DNA from: Linnemannia elongata
Lineage: Eukaryota > Mortierellomycota > Mortierellomycetes > Mortierellales > Mortierellaceae
DNA: 64,000 nt
Direction: 5' to 3'
NCBI GenBank assembly: GCA_036320915.1
Contig: JAXBDG010000006.1
Span: 2,480,001 to 2,544,000, forward strand
Part shown: positions 22,752-35,705 of the stretch, piece after piece
Layout of the letters: every line of letters starts with the position of its first letter
Numbering within the stretch: the stretch's first letter is position 1
The notes under the pieces: model-generated
Database searches by the model: none
What the model was told of the DNA's origin: nothing
What the model saw: the letters and a program-made list of their open reading frames with translations, nothing else
Made by a program: the position numbers and the translations under genes

Positions 22752-25089
22752 TCAGGAGGATGAGGGTCCGACCAGATTCTGGATCGACATCACGTTCGCA
22801 GTGCTCCGTCTCCTCTCCCATCTCAATTCTACATCCTCCTCCTCTTCTTCTACCTCTTCTTCCTCCTGGCCAACTTCAGACTCCTCATCATTATCCATCT
22901 CACAATCCTCCTCATCTGTACAACTCGATCGACGACTGCCATTACCACCATCGTGTCTTGCCATTTCATCCAGTGCCGAGCACGACCGATGATGCAAGAA
23001 CGAGGGCCTGCTGTTCCCTTGACTCTTTGCTTCCGTCTGCTTCATCACGTTATTACTTGTCAAAGGCGTACCCAACAACAGCGCTGGTTGTCCAACTGGT
23101 GGTGGAGATGATGGTCTGCCATAATGGTGGTGGTGATGAGGTGGAGAATGGGAGGCTCGGAAAGGATGCGCGTCACCATCAGCATGGTGAGACTCTTTGT
23201 GAGAACGACCATAGGATGGAGGCGGTGGTGGGCCTGGGAAGAAACCACCTACAGGACTGTCAGCTTGGGACTTTGTGGAGCCACTGTTACTATTGCTCGT
23301 CTGGGTAGACTTGATGATTCCGGAGGATGGAACATTCAAGTATGAGAAGGACGGTCTCCGTGAACCCATAGCGCCTTGTTGGTGGTGCTGGGACACAGGC
23401 CTGGAGGATGGAGGAGGGGGAGCAATGGGGGCGGGGGCGGGGGCGGATATTCCAGGGAGGGCCATGAAGTGTCCAGATGACGATGTTGACAGCTCAGAGT
23501 CTGAGGGCGACCAAGGACCTCGTGGACGTGGCATGTCGGGGGTACTTGGAGGCGACAAGGGCATGCGCTGATGGGGATGGTGATGGTGAGCGAGGGCGCT
23601 GCTGGATCGCACCATACCTGTGCCTCCTCCTGATGGAGAGGGGTAGGAGGTAGTCGATGAAGATGGAGGGTGTGGAGCCATGACGCTATGCGCTGGCAGA
23701 GAAAGACGCCTCTCATAGGGCAAGAAACGCGCGGGTAACTGCATCCCACCGGAAGGGTATGCAAGAGGCGACGTCGGACTTGGTCCACTACAACTACCAC
23801 TGCTCGGTCCGCTGATACTGTTGCGAAGGAAGAGTCGCTGCTGAGACATAGGAGGACTCTGCATCTGCTGCTGTGAATGATGTTCCTGGAGCATGATCGA
23901 AGGCATGGACATCCTCCGCTTCTTGCGCTGCATCGTGGTGTTGAAATGGTTCTTGATCGCGTTGTCAGGTCGGCCGGGCATATGCTTCGCCATCTCGGCC
24001 CACTTGGAGCCCATCCGACTGTACAGTTCCAAGATTCGCATGTCTTCCTCATGTGTGAACGGTGCCTTGTTGACTATTTTTTGGATAAATGATGGATGAA
24101 TGTGAAACGATGGAGGTTTGATCAGTGATTTGATGACACACCAAAATGGAAAGGGAGGAATGACGTTCATAGTTATAGTGTGTGATTGTGAAACATATCA
24201 ACATGGATCGACGAAAAAAAAAAAAAGGTGAAACATACTGTTGGGATCGAGGTGGTTGTGCCACCGCTCTCGGCACTGTTTGCCCGTGCGCGATCCGATC
24301 TTGGATGCAATAAATACCCACTTCTCGGGTCCATACTCCTTCACAAGCTCACTCAACTTTCTATCCTCCTATTTCCAGGCACACACATATGTACAAAGAA
24401 ACAAATGTTAGTATCAGTCGTTGACTTATTAGCTCATTTGACAAATAGTCGACGCAAAAAAAAAAGTGGCGTACCTCGTCGGTCCAGGGTCCCTTGACTT
24501 GCCGTGGCCGAGCAGACGAGAGAACCCGCCACCGATGCATACACTCGCTCCTGTCGCGTGAGCCGTCCGGGAACGCATAATCCGACACTGTCTGCCAGGA
24601 CTTTGTCCCATATGTAATCACCGCCTCGTTCAATAACTGGTCCTACATTCACAAAAGCAGAAGTACAAATTTCATTAGTTTCGTGTGAGTTATCAACATC
24701 ATTTTTTTCTCGCTAAGGTGAGTAACATCCTCGAAACAGTAGGCAAGATACCTATGAACACATACCTCTTGTCGATGCCAGGGCTTGTTGGTATAAGCAG
24801 CAAACTCTTGCTCACTGTTATTATGTCCAGGGCCACCATACCGAACCTGGTGAGGGTGACTATGATGGTATGACTGATGTGGCTGCTGTGGGTATTGATA
24901 TTGTTGGTGATGCTGAGGAGGATGTTGGTGGCTCATATCAGGGTAAGAGATAGAAGGGTGAGCTGGGAAAGAGTAGGTCGATCCGGCAGAGCCCGCAGAA
25001 CTGGGGGATGAGAAACTCATTCTTTCCATTGATTGCTCCATGGTGAGGTATCTTGTGTTCAGGGGAGGCAACTGTGCTGGCGACTTCAT
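22752..25089 (-). CDS. Three-repeat MYB transcription factor, R1R2R3 type (647 aa)
   Basis: Four exons: 25089-24766, 24642-24475, 24368-24239 and 24073-22752; phases all fit, giving 648 codons with TGA. Exon 1 encodes a Ser/His/Gln-rich N terminus. R1 spans exons 1-2 ([18 protein letters not shown] to CMHRWRVL). R2 spans exons 2-3 ([20 protein letters not shown] to [11 protein letters not shown]). R3 is mostly exon 4 ([20 protein letters not shown] to [16 protein letters not shown]), so introns cut the repeats at regular places. The last ~390 residues are disordered, rich in Pro, Ser and His, with an acidic Glu/Asp run near the C terminus. R2R3 binds MYB sites of the AACNG type. The three-repeat form is linked to cell-cycle or developmental control in other eukaryotes; targets here are unknown. 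R1 lacks one of the usual tryptophans. Confidence 0.92.
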
Positions 25090-28000
25090 TTTTTGTGTGT
25101 GACTTGCAGAGATGTGGTGGATGTGGACGCTGTGTGTGAGTGTGTGTGAAAGACAAGAGGAGCCTTGTAGGTGTTGTTTTGTATGTGTGAGGGGAGGAGT
25201 AGAATTAGAAGAGAAAAGAAATGAAAGATGTAGGATGTGTGATCTGTAGGGTAAAAAAGAGCAAGGAGAGGAGTAGAAGCAGAATAGGTAAAATAATGTT
25301 GTGATGTAGGTAAGTGATATAAATGTGAGGCTATGTGACAATAGGAAAGAGGAATGGAAAGGGAGAAGAAATAGGAGAACTTGATGTAGCGATGAAAAGA
25401 GATGGAAGAGCTGAAGAATGAAAGTGCAATTGAATTATGAAGAAAAAAAAAAGGGAGAGACAGGAATAGAGGGTGGTCTTTTTAAAGGAACCAACTTATC
25501 GGAAAAAAGCTGAACAGAGAAGGAAAATAATGTCAGGGACAAGCTGCTGGCCTCTTAGGAAGAGAAAATTAAGCAGTTGATCGTTTTGGTTGTTGTTTGC
25601 TGTGGTTGCTGGTTATGTTCGCTGGATGGTGGTAGAGGTGAAGGAGAGTAAAAGGATGATATCGTTAGCAAGGCCCAGATGGAAGTGAGAAGAGTCCAAA
25701 GAAGGAGGGAAAGAGGGGAGGAAAAGAGAAAAAATAAACGCGAGGCCCGACCGATGGAAGAGAGGAAGAAAGGAAGAAAGGAAGGAAGGAAAAAAGAAGG
25801 GACAGGCGGATGGATGATGAACAGAGAAGGACAAGGGACGAAGAAAATAAAAGAACAGGATGGGATGGGATGGGAATAGAAAGGGTCAATAGACAGAGAA
25901 GGCGAATATGAAAAAGAAGGGGGCTGGTTTGCGTTGGTTGGTTGGATGGTTGGTTGGTTGTCGATGTTCGTCTTTTAAGATGATGGTGACTTGCAGGGAA
26001 CAAACAAACAGAGATGCAAAGAGACAGCAGAAGGGAAGAAACAATATGCAGGATACAGTAATGGGTAAGCATGAGATGTGTGGATGTGTCTTGATACAAA
26101 AAAAATGGATGCACGGTGGTCCCTTTTTTCTGAGGGAGATGCAATGTGTGGGTAAGTGTTTGAAGTGTTTCTGGATATGCGATGCAATGCGATGCGTGGA
26201 GAGAGACAAGAGAGAAGAGAAGGGAGGGGAAAGGGCAGAGGATGAGCAAGAAACACGGCGAAAACATTTAAGGAAAAATGAAATTAAGAGAGAGGAAGAA
26301 CAAATAGACCATGTCCAGATCGCATTTTTGCCCATGCCTATTCCAGGTACATGTACCAATTGGCCATTTGGGAGGACGAAACATACGACTACCAACCATT
26401 GAGTGTCCATCGTACATCGTTCGGTTCGGTGCTTTATGCAAGTTGGAGGGCTCTCTCCCCTCACTCTCCAGTTTTTACTCTTGCCCTTTCTTTCATCCTC
26501 TCTTCTTTCTCCTCCCCTTTGATACTTTAAACCATTAACGATGACTCGTTTCTCCACTTGCTTTTGCTAGGTCTAGCATACTTACTAAAAGTGAAAAATT
26601 GACAGAAAATACGTAAACCCATGTATTTCGGTTCCTGGGAAGGATTGGAATCTCCAATGGTGGATCTCTCACTCTTTCCGTCTCTCGTTGTTTACGAAAC
26701 AACAAACACGTTCGGCATGGAAGCAAACAATAACCCAAAAACCCAAAAACCCAAAAAAAAAAAAAAAAAAAAAAAAAAAAGAAAAAATCGGAGGTGAGCT
26801 GGTGTTTATGATGCGTGCTTTTCATTCCATAGAGAGGTTGTCCCGAAGCAAGGGGAAAGAATGGATGGATGGGTCAGTGTGATTTTTTTTTTTGGGTTAA
26901 CCCATTTTCGTTTTTGTTGGCCCTTTATGAGTCCTGCTGGTCAACAGTACCAACGAATGAAACTAATGCAACAGTTCGTAAGTTGAATGGATGGGATGTG
27001 AAGAGAAATAAAAGTTGTCAAAGGGGAGAGGCAGAGAGCGCAAAGGAATCGCACTTCAGTACATCAGGTAGACTACAGAAGACAAGAGAAAGGCAAAGGA
27101 AGGAGAGAGGTATTTACCTCCAAAGGTGAAGTAAGGAGAAAGAGGGGGATCCAATCGTAGGATGGAGCAAGAGCATAAGTGGATGAAAGAAAACGGAGAA
27201 GAGTGAGCCAACCCACAACGAAATAAGAGCGCCCAAGCGATATAGAAAAAATGAGAAGGGGAGAGAAGAAAATAAGGGAGGAGTAGAAGGAGATAGACGG
27301 ATAGGATGGCACGAGTATGGCACCCCAAAGGGGAAAGAAAAACGAGGGGGAAGGAAGGCAACTACTATTCTTTTGAGGAGGCGCACACTTAAGGACACAA
27401 AAAAAAAATCAAGGGAGAGAAGAGAAAAAAATGTAGAAAGGGCAAGGGATAAACGACAATGCTACGATGTCTAGTGGACACCCATGCCATACCCATGCCA
27501 TACCCATGCCATGCTCATGCCCATCCTGTCCAATGTACATCTAATGTACATGTATTGCATGTCGCCAAGAGTCCAATTGCTCATGCTTCATGTTATGTAT
27601 CCCTTGCCTGAAAGAAACTCATGTCTACAGTACATGAACACCCATGTTGTTTCGGCAATGATGGTATTGAGCATGAGCACACTCCAAAAAACGGTGTAGT
27701 TGCATAAACTTTTGTCATTCTAGCAACATCTTAGTGTTTTCGACGCGTAGAAGCGTAGTAAAACATACATGTGGCCCATTTTTTTGTTGTTCATAACTCA
27801 ACATTCCTCAACCTAATTGCCGGAGTCAGGGGTTACTTGTTTATATGTTCTTGTGGTTATTCACCCTTTCTCTTTCCCTCTCCAAATCGCCGCAATTTTG
27901 CTCACTCCTTCCTTTCTTACCATTTTTGCCTTGTACCTTCGTTCCCTTCATACTCTCCGTTTCTCTTGTTTTGTTGTTCTCCTGGGAATAAACAAACAAA

Positions 28001-29546
28001 CAAACCCCATGATAACCGACAACGTTGTTTTTTTTGATCCAAGATGCGATTTGTAAGTTGGTACAACAAACAAAAGGCATATAGACACGGACACGCTTCA
28101 CGGGGTCACGATCGATAGACGAGAAAAAACAAATAGCTATGAAGGGCAAAAGCAGGGAGGCAAAGGGGGGTCAACACATAATCCGCGAAAGCCCTTATGG
28201 ATTCGTTTCTTTGGTGAAGAAACCATATTATCGCACGGAGTTGTAATGGACTCTAATGTAGTGGTGTGGTATTGTTGTTTGGTAGTACTTTGGTAGCGCT
28301 TACCTATGAATTTATTTCCTTTCGTATCGCGTTTTTCTGACACTGGCAAGATGTAAATATTAGGAAGAAACGATCTAGTTCGTGAAATTAATGGGACGGA
28401 GCTTTTGTGCCTGTACAGAATCTCCATAAGTAGGCATGCAATATGTGCCCTGACTATTAGCAGAAAATTTAGACGAAAAAAAAAGGGTCCAAGGTGATGA
28501 GCGATGCAAAGGGGAAGGATTCGGGAATGATCTCACCACATTTTGCATTTAGTCTATCAAAGAGAGTCTATCTCGCATTTGTACTTCGCCTAATCCGTAG
28601 CGCAGGAACGAAAAGAAAATGGGTTACGCGACAAAATGTCAGTGCTTGTTTCACATTTTTTCCTACTTTTGATCAATGGCGAAGTCCATGACGATCGCAT
28701 GTCACGATAGAGACATACAGTCGATATGTGATAATTTTTATCTAATGCAATCACCTTCCTGTTAGCGTGTTGACGTCTAAGTCCACATATCATGAAAAAA
28801 GGACCTCGTGTCCCTTCCCTCCCTTCCCTCCCTTCCCTCCTCGACTTCCCTTGCACCTCATCTCTCTCTCTCTCAGTTTTATTTTTTTATTTTTTCATGG
28901 CAATAAACGAATATGTTGTGCAGTCAATCCATGAACGCTCCAAAGTACACCGATTAGCATGCTTCCTCGCCAATTAATTTTCATCCATAGTCTGGAACCA
29001 TCTAGTACATGACTCTCAGGAGTGTAAGAGGGAGGGGGGGCTTGGGAAAAATACTTGAACAGAACGCCAAAAGTGTACAAAAACAACACCAAGTGCTTCA
29101 GCTCCTTCCTGTCATGGAACATGTTGCTCTTTTTGAATGTACTGGACTTCCTTGAGGGAATCATACCTATGAGAGAAAACAATGCCTATCATCGTCTTAG
29201 CGAACGACAAGGGGTTGAATTGAATACCCCAAGGGGACGAAGACAAGTGCAAAAAAAAAAAGTGGCGAAACCTTCATTGTGAGTAGGTTCACCTCTCGTG
29301 TGGCGACACCTTTTGATTACAAAATCTACCCCACCGCATGTTTACTTGACTAAAAAAGTAAAATGTTGTTGTGAGATGTTTTGTTTTGACTATATAGTTG
29401 AAAGTAGATGGAGAGGGCGAAAAAGAAAGATGGTAAAATGAAAAGGGAGTATACATGTATATACATTGCTACAAAAAAAAGTGTTATTCCCAGCGGGAGA
29501 TAGATGGAAGGACGAAGGGAAAAAAAATACCAAACATCCGTCTGCA
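25090..29546. other. Long intergenic region upstream of the MYB gene
   Basis: About 4.4 kb. From 25090 to about 27400 the plus strand is purine-rich, which is a pyrimidine-rich strand in the sense of the MYB leader. An 11-bp tandem repeat (ACCCATGCCAT, three copies) lies at 27480-27512, and a short TTCCCTCCC repeat at about 28809-28840. Open frames are low-complexity or unrecognised. The right end should carry the GH9 3' untranslated region. Confidence 0.5.
27480..27512 (+). repeat. Tandem repeat, 11-bp unit, three copies
   Basis: Three perfect head-to-tail copies of ACCCATGCCAT, followed by a decayed fourth copy (GCTCATGCCC). Many TACATG/CATGTA words follow within 100 bp. Function unknown. 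Confidence 0.85.
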
Positions 29547-32500
29547 CTACGTAGTGCGGTGAACATCCTGAAGAAGGGCAGGTTGACCTTGACCTTGACC
29601 AACCTCCAAGGCCTCAACATCTCTATCATTATGATTCCTTGGGGGAGCAGATCGCTTGATGACATACTTGGGCATGCTCTTTTCTGCCGACCGCTGTTTC
29701 CTGGCGGCAGCCCAGGCTCGGATCTGGTCCCGCTTCCGATAACAAACGAAGGCTCCGATGGCGACTGCGACAAAGATCGAGCCGACAACAATAAGGATGA
29801 TCTTCCAGACAGCCATGCCGTTCAAGACTGGAGGCAGGTCGGGACGGCCAGCGGCGATGGTCACATATGGAGGAGAGGACGTGGCTGTCGAAACCATGTA
29901 GGCCATCAATCCGTTAAAAGGTGCATTATAATCCAATGCGACCTACATTAAGAAACGAAGAGAAGGTCAGCAAGAATGATTTTCTTGTCACAAAACGCGT
30001 GTTCTAGACACGCCTCCAAGAACATTAAAGCAATGCATACCTCGCTTTGCTCCCATTTGTCACGCTCATCCAGGAAACGATCATTCTTGTCAGGTCCTCC
30101 AACAAGAGCTCCATAAAGCGTCCAGCGTTCCTCCTTGGGCGAGGTGTTAATGTTGCTAATGTCGGTACCGCCCGAAGCAGGGGCAGAGTGAGGGTTGGCA
30201 GGCGAATTGGGGTGAACGCCAACAACGTAAGGTGTCCTCTCAGGGTTCTCTCCCAACAGGTACTCGACTTGGCTCACAGTAAACTTTGTGTACTTTTCAA
30301 TCCGGTCTCGATCGCTGCTGCCTGTCGCATTCATGTTGTTGGCCAAGATCTGAAGAGCAAACGCAGCGTTGGCTGCCACCACCGCCGAGTCCAGTTGAGA
30401 GTTTCCGTTGGAGTAAAAGAGTCCGCCTTCAGTAAACATGTTGGGCTTGTCGGCAGAGGCAACAGAGTCGGCATATTGTTGAGCATACCCTTGCCACTTT
30501 GTCCGAAGAGCTGGAGGGGTCGCACCGGCCATGAGGATATAAACCAATGACGACTTGTCATCCCATGTGATGGTGTTGACTTGGACAGAGCGAGTGTTGA
30601 GCTGGCTGATATAGTTGTCAGCCTTGGTCGCAAAAGACGTATCCTGTGTTAGCTTGTACATCCATGCGGCGCCCCAGGCTAGCTCATCGATGAATCCCGA
30701 GGACTCATAGCAGCATGTAACAGCAGGTACAACCTTCTGGTAAGGCTGCTGAGGGCGAGCAGTCTCTGCGAGGTTAAAAAGCGACGTCGCATGGGTCTGT
30801 AGTGCGGTGGCATACGTGGTGTCCTTGAGTTTGTCGCGATAGAGCATGGAGCAAGATGCGAATGCGGCGGCAGCATCGGCCATGACGTCTGTTCCTGGGC
30901 TGGTGTTGGTGACCTTGAATGAAGTACGGGGCAGAGGGATACCGGAATCGGGACCCCAGTAGTTGTTGTCGACTTCGGTCAATCCGACTTGGACATAGAG
31001 TGTGTTGTCGTTGGGATGTGCCTTGATCAGCCAGTCCATGCCCCAGCGGACCATCTGATCGAGGTAATGTGTTTGGTTGGCGAGTTGGTATCCATCCCAG
31101 AACTCCAATGCACCCCAGCATGTCTCTGTCATTGTAAACGTCAATGGGAAGATGAACTTCATGTAATCTCCCGCATCGTAGTATCCCTATCGTTGGTTGA
31201 TGACGAGAAAGTTGATTTCTGTCAGCAAATGATATGTCAACATGAGAGTTGTCTTGTAGGTTCATTGACAACAGCTGTTAGACGACCATGGGGAAATGGC
31301 TGTATGAGACTTACTCCAGAGAGATCCACACCGGCATCCCTGCCGTCACTCAGGGCCGAGTCATTACGCTATTACATAATTGAAACAATGTAAGAAAGGA
31401 AAAGCAGGAGTAAATAATTGTGCACTATTGTAGCTGCGGCAAAGAGATGTGCCGGTCTCAGAAGAATGTTATCGGAGGAGGAAGAAAAGGGGCGGCTGTT
31501 GCCAAAATGGCTTTAAATATCTAAATAACATATACGATCACACCCCTACATCCATATTGCGCCCTTCAGGTTGGCTCTGAATGCCCGCTCTGCTCGCTCG
31601 CTTGCACAATTGGGTGTTTGTGCTCAGACTGTAGGCTCAGACCCTCACCCAGGCTCACATACACCATATTACAGTACTGCACCTGTATTCAGCGAAATAA
31701 TCTCGCAGAATTGACTCGGCTCGAATGGACATCGAACAATACAATCGTAATTTTAGATGAACGTGTTGCAAAAGCGGGAATATCGAGGAGGACGGACATT
31801 TTTTGATCCTTGCTTGTTCCCTAAACACCACACCACCCTCATTCACAACACCTCACACACACAAACAATGCATTGCCACTTTGTATGTGTGCATATAGGT
31901 ATGCGTTGGCGATTGCCCCCCCTCTCTTGTCTTTATAAGATGCAGGGCATGCCCAGTCCATTAGTTTATACAGGCCCATTCAAGTGATAAAGGGTCCGTA
32001 TTGAAGAACTTACCCAAGTAACGCGTTGATCCGCAGGTAGTTTTCCTGACCGTTGTGCCTCGTAGAATAGAAACATATAGTCTAGCAGCCTATGTAACAG
32101 GGCAACGAGAAAAGTAATGTTGGTCAGTCTTGCTCAACGTAAATGCCATCATGGTTTGACAATCAATCTATATCATTTTGAACCATTCATCATCGCCTAA
32201 AGGACTGTCAACGAGAGGACAAGAATGATCCTGCTCCTGACCACTCACGGAGCAAGCGTAATAAGTAACCAACTGCTACTTCATTCTCTCACTGCGTTTC
32301 ATCCTCTGACACTATTAAATGTCGACAAAATGAATGGGGTGCATGGCAGAACAAAGGCAAAGACTGCGCGAGAAAGTGACATACTTGACGTATTCTGGAT
32401 CGGGAAAAGAAGGGCTATCCCTGGTAAGGAGGGGGTCTTTTGGATAGTTAGGTGACATGTTTGGAGAGAAGGGCGTCGTTGTTGATGGTTGTGATGGTTG

Positions 32501-32662
32501 TGGTCCGGCTGTGACTCCAGGGCCTGTAGTAGGAGTGGGTGTAACTGAAGCTGGAGGGGTCACTGGTAGTTGAGGTGAGGGCGACACTTCCTGTGCAAAG
32601 ACAACTGCAGTAGCCATCAAGGCCACAGCAGCGACGAGAGTCAGACGTAATGAGGGTCTCAT
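29547..32662 (-). CDS. Glycoside hydrolase family 9 endoglucanase with C-terminal membrane anchor (649 aa)
   Basis: Five exons: 32662-32385, 32089-32014, 31368-31315, 31186-30041 and 29942-29547, in phase throughout, total 650 codons. A signal peptide (LVAAVALMATAVVFAQ) leads into a Pro/Thr/Ser linker. The GH9 domain starts around LLDYMFLFYEAQRSGKLPAD. The three small exons assemble the family block DAGVDLSGGYYDAGDYMKF; the DAGD acids (about 140-143) are the nucleophile/base pair. The proton donor is the Glu at about 518 in SEVALDYNAPF, at the exon 4/5 join. After the catalytic domain one hydrophobic span (about 563-586, IILIVVGSIFVAVAIGAF) and a basic tail of about 60 residues follow. GH9 enzymes cut beta-1,4-glucans. 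The anchor suggests a plasma-membrane enzyme facing the wall rather than a free secreted cellulase. No carbohydrate-binding module was seen. Confidence 0.93.
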
Positions 32663-33233
32663 TCTTTTGTTCCGGTTTATGTGTGTTTGTTTGTAATGTT
32701 ACTGGTGGTGAATGACGAATGAAGGCGGGCGTGTTGATGGAAGGAAGGGAGAGGGAGAGGGAGGGGAAGGGGAGGAAGGACAAGGAAAGAGAAGGAGTGA
32801 CAAAAAATAACGGGAGGGGAAGAAGGAGGGAGACACGGAGGTGTGCAAGACAAGTAGTGATCGGGGTCTAGTGGAATGAATGAGGTGCTTGTTTGCAATG
32901 ACGAGGAGATGATCAAAAAAAGTGAGAGGGAGGAGGCAATGCAGAAAAGGAAAGAGAGGGAGAAGGAAAAGGAAAAGGAAGGAAAGGCAAGTTAAAGAAA
33001 GGGAAGGTCAGAGTCGAGAGGTATGCCTTTTTGCGGTTAAATAAATAGAATAATTGTAATTGTGTTGGAAATGGCTGTTGGCTATTTGCCAGGGACAGGG
33101 ACAGGGACAGGAACAGCAGTAACAGGGCGCAGAGAATGGGTTTAGAAAAGGAGAGGGGGACAGTGCCACAACAACTGGCATAACGGGCTTCTGGATTATA
33201 AGAGGAGGGTGGAGAGAGTTAGAGAGATAGAGA

Positions 33234-33240
<7 letters not shown>

Positions 33241-33270
<30 letters not shown>
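33241..33270 (+). repeat. (AG)n microsatellite
   Basis: About 15 perfect AG units, with imperfect AG-rich sequence extending left to about 33211. Confidence 0.9.
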
Positions 33271-33273
<3 letters not shown>

Positions 33274-33997
33274 GGGAGAAAAGGAATCTCAGTTCAATAA
33301 TAATAATTGGGACAGCCCACTTTTCTACTCGCTTCCTTCATCCTCGTTCATTCACTCCTTCCCAGCATCTCCCTCAGTCTATCTTGATCATCGATACTGT
33401 CCACCACCACCTCCACCACTACCATATCGATCATTTACATTCCTTTGCGATCCTTCAATTGTTCAATTGTAATTCCCTCTCTTGCTTGTCTTCGACTGCC
33501 TCTTGTCTACCACCCCCTATTAAACCCCCTGCCTTTCAACTTCCAGTTCAGCCAGTCAATTAATTTTTATTCGGAGCGAAGGAAGGAACGAGCAACAACA
33601 AAAAGAAATCACCGAACAAACAACAAAACGAGAGAGGTGAGCAGTTCTCGTCCCTTCCCTATCCCTATTTTATCCCCTTCTATCCATTCGGGAGGCCATC
33701 CTGCCTCATATATGAACCAATTGGACCCTTACCCACACAACCGTAGCTAAGCAGAACGCATGTCTTCCTTACCACTCATTATTATTACACGTCGTGGCCC
33801 TGTAAGCAACACCTTTATCCTTTACTTAGTTCTCTAGATACTCAGCCATTTTCTTGGGCAAACTATCTCTCGTTTTATCATTCCTGCCTACCCTCTTTGT
33901 CCCTGTGCAACCCTGCCGCGTTATACCCAGCCTACTCTACCAAGGCAATTCTGCTTTCCAATAGCGCTAGTCCCTCTCCTTTGTCCTCTCGAGCTCT

Positions 33998-33998
<1 letters not shown>

Positions 33999-34032
<34 letters not shown>
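33999..34032 (+). repeat. Poly(A) tract of 34 bases
   Basis: An uninterrupted A run, one of the longest homopolymers in the window. No recognisable element body with a retroposon signature precedes it. Confidence 0.9.
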
Positions 34033-34034
<2 letters not shown>

Positions 34035-35226
34035 AGTCAAGGGCTGGGAGATCATTGTTCCCTTCCCTTCCTAGCGCCAATGTTGCCACTGAACAAAACG
34101 ACAAGTTATTGTGGCTGTGGCGTTTCTTCTTTTGCGCTTTTCTGTCTTCCGAGCTCGCGTTCCTTTTTACAGCAATCGATGATGGCTCTTGCACTCCTTC
34201 CCTACCCTTTTCCCCTGACCTTCCCTTTTCCCGCTCAATTGCGTCTATTTTTGAAACTCGGAAATCCACAATCGCAATCAGCCAACCAGTCATCTTGTCC
34301 TGCCGTGATTTAAGGACCTACCCACTGAGTCTCTCTCTGTCTCTCCGTTCGATAAAAAAAGAAAATTGCCTCAACACCGAAAACGTCGCGTCCTTCTTCC
34401 CGGTCCAGCGAAGGAGAGGGAGACAGGAAAAGGGGAGGGGGGCAGGAAGCGCAAGCCCGAGAGTGAGGAGTGAGGAGAGACCGAAAGTAGATGATGAGAT
34501 TCAGTGCCAATCAAAAGTGCCCCCAGTGCCACCCCCCCAGTGCCACTTTTATTCCATTTTTATCCTCACTTCGTCAAGGTAACAGTACGAAGGGGGAAAA
34601 AAAAAGGCGACCTGCGCATTTTGAAAAAAATGCGATAATTAAAGAAAAAGAGAAGGCTGTTCAGTTCAGGTCAGGGCTGTGCAATACAACACAAGGGGGA
34701 GAGCTTGGAATTCATGCCGTTTGACAAAAGTAATATATGCAATTGCGCGTTCCGTTTTTTTTGACGGTTTGTAAGGCTAAAACCGAAAAGTACGTACTTT
34801 CCTCGGCTTTTGCGGAAGCCGAACATGCCGTGGGTCAACAGTAGTCTCGACCCAGCCCTTCAGATTCCGAGTACTGGGAATGTCATTCCCATAGAGTATC
34901 TTCACCAAACACGGTGTGGAAGAAAAGAAGGGGTCTCCAGGATTCTCGATTTGATGACGTCATTAGTGAGCTATCCTGAATGATCCAGGAAAGACCCGTA
35001 AGTTGAAGGAAACGTATATTTCTACTCTATATCAACCCGCTTTTTGAAGCATCAGGCACATATTTATTTCACGCGTTGTGTCCGGTCCGTTAGTCCTAGA
35101 TCAAGGATCTAGCGCCCCTCCGGCTAAGTAGCCTCGAGCAAGCAGAGCAAAAAAATGGCATGGACCAACAGCGCGTCTTCCAAGGCAGTCGAGGCACCTT
35201 TTCAAAATGCTATTCCCAAATCCGAA

Positions 35227-35508
35227 TCAAAGAAGAGCACATCCCAGAGCTCCTGATCCAGCCCCTCGTCCAGTTCTCTCAGAAAGGGTCTCTACTCCCG
35301 AATCAATGGATCCTGATCCTTCGGCCATGGCTCTAAAGAATTTTTGCTTTTTGGTGATGAGTGCGAGTCCAAAATCCCCGGCGACGATCTCTAGCTCGTC
35401 CAAACGCCTGCGGTTCTGCTGAGAAGTCTCCCCACTTGCATCTTTATTCGGCACTGGAACACCCTCTTTCAGAGCCAGAGTCCTCCAAGTTCTTTCTGCA
35501 TTCGATTG
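35227..35508 (-). other. Unrecognised open frame abutting the LTR element
   Basis: An 80-95 codon open frame on the minus strand reaches the outer edge of the LTR at 35509. Its composition is protein-like (for example RRRLDELEIVAGDFGLALI), unlike the low-complexity frames around it, but no family is recognised and its only upstream start lies within the LTR edge. It may be a fragment of a gene or element cut by the LTR insertion, or chance. Confidence 0.25.
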
Positions 35509-35705
35509 TGTCAAGAGAGCAGACCAAGCAGTAGAATAAAGCAGATAAGAAAACCTTGACCAAGGGCTAGGAGCTGAGTATGGGGAAAAGGCTAAGACAT
35601 ATATTTTATGGCGATACCAAGTAAAGAGCTATAGATTTACTATCCAAAGGCCTTTTAACCTGTTAGAAGGGCGAAGTCACAAGAGCAAGCTCTTGTCTTG
35701 TAACA
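35509..35705 (-). repeat. LTR (3' LTR in gag orientation)
   Basis: 197 bp with TG...CA termini; aligns along its full length with the repeat at 36618-36810. The gag frame runs into it without any pol segment or purine tract between. Confidence 0.85.

Larger units (their letters stand above)
32663..35508. other. Intergenic region between GH9 start and the LTR element
   Basis: The GH9 leader side (32663-33000) is purine-rich on the plus strand. It holds a (GA)n microsatellite at 33241-33270 and a 34-base poly(A) tract at 33999-34032. From about 34800 the base composition is more even and the sequence looks like old transposon or repeat DNA, including small palindromes (for example around 35092-35112). 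No firm gene. Confidence 0.5.

Noticed and set aside
22613..23308. 231-codon plus-strand frame
   Set aside because: Antisense to the MYB C-terminal exon; Ser/Pro/His shadow composition.
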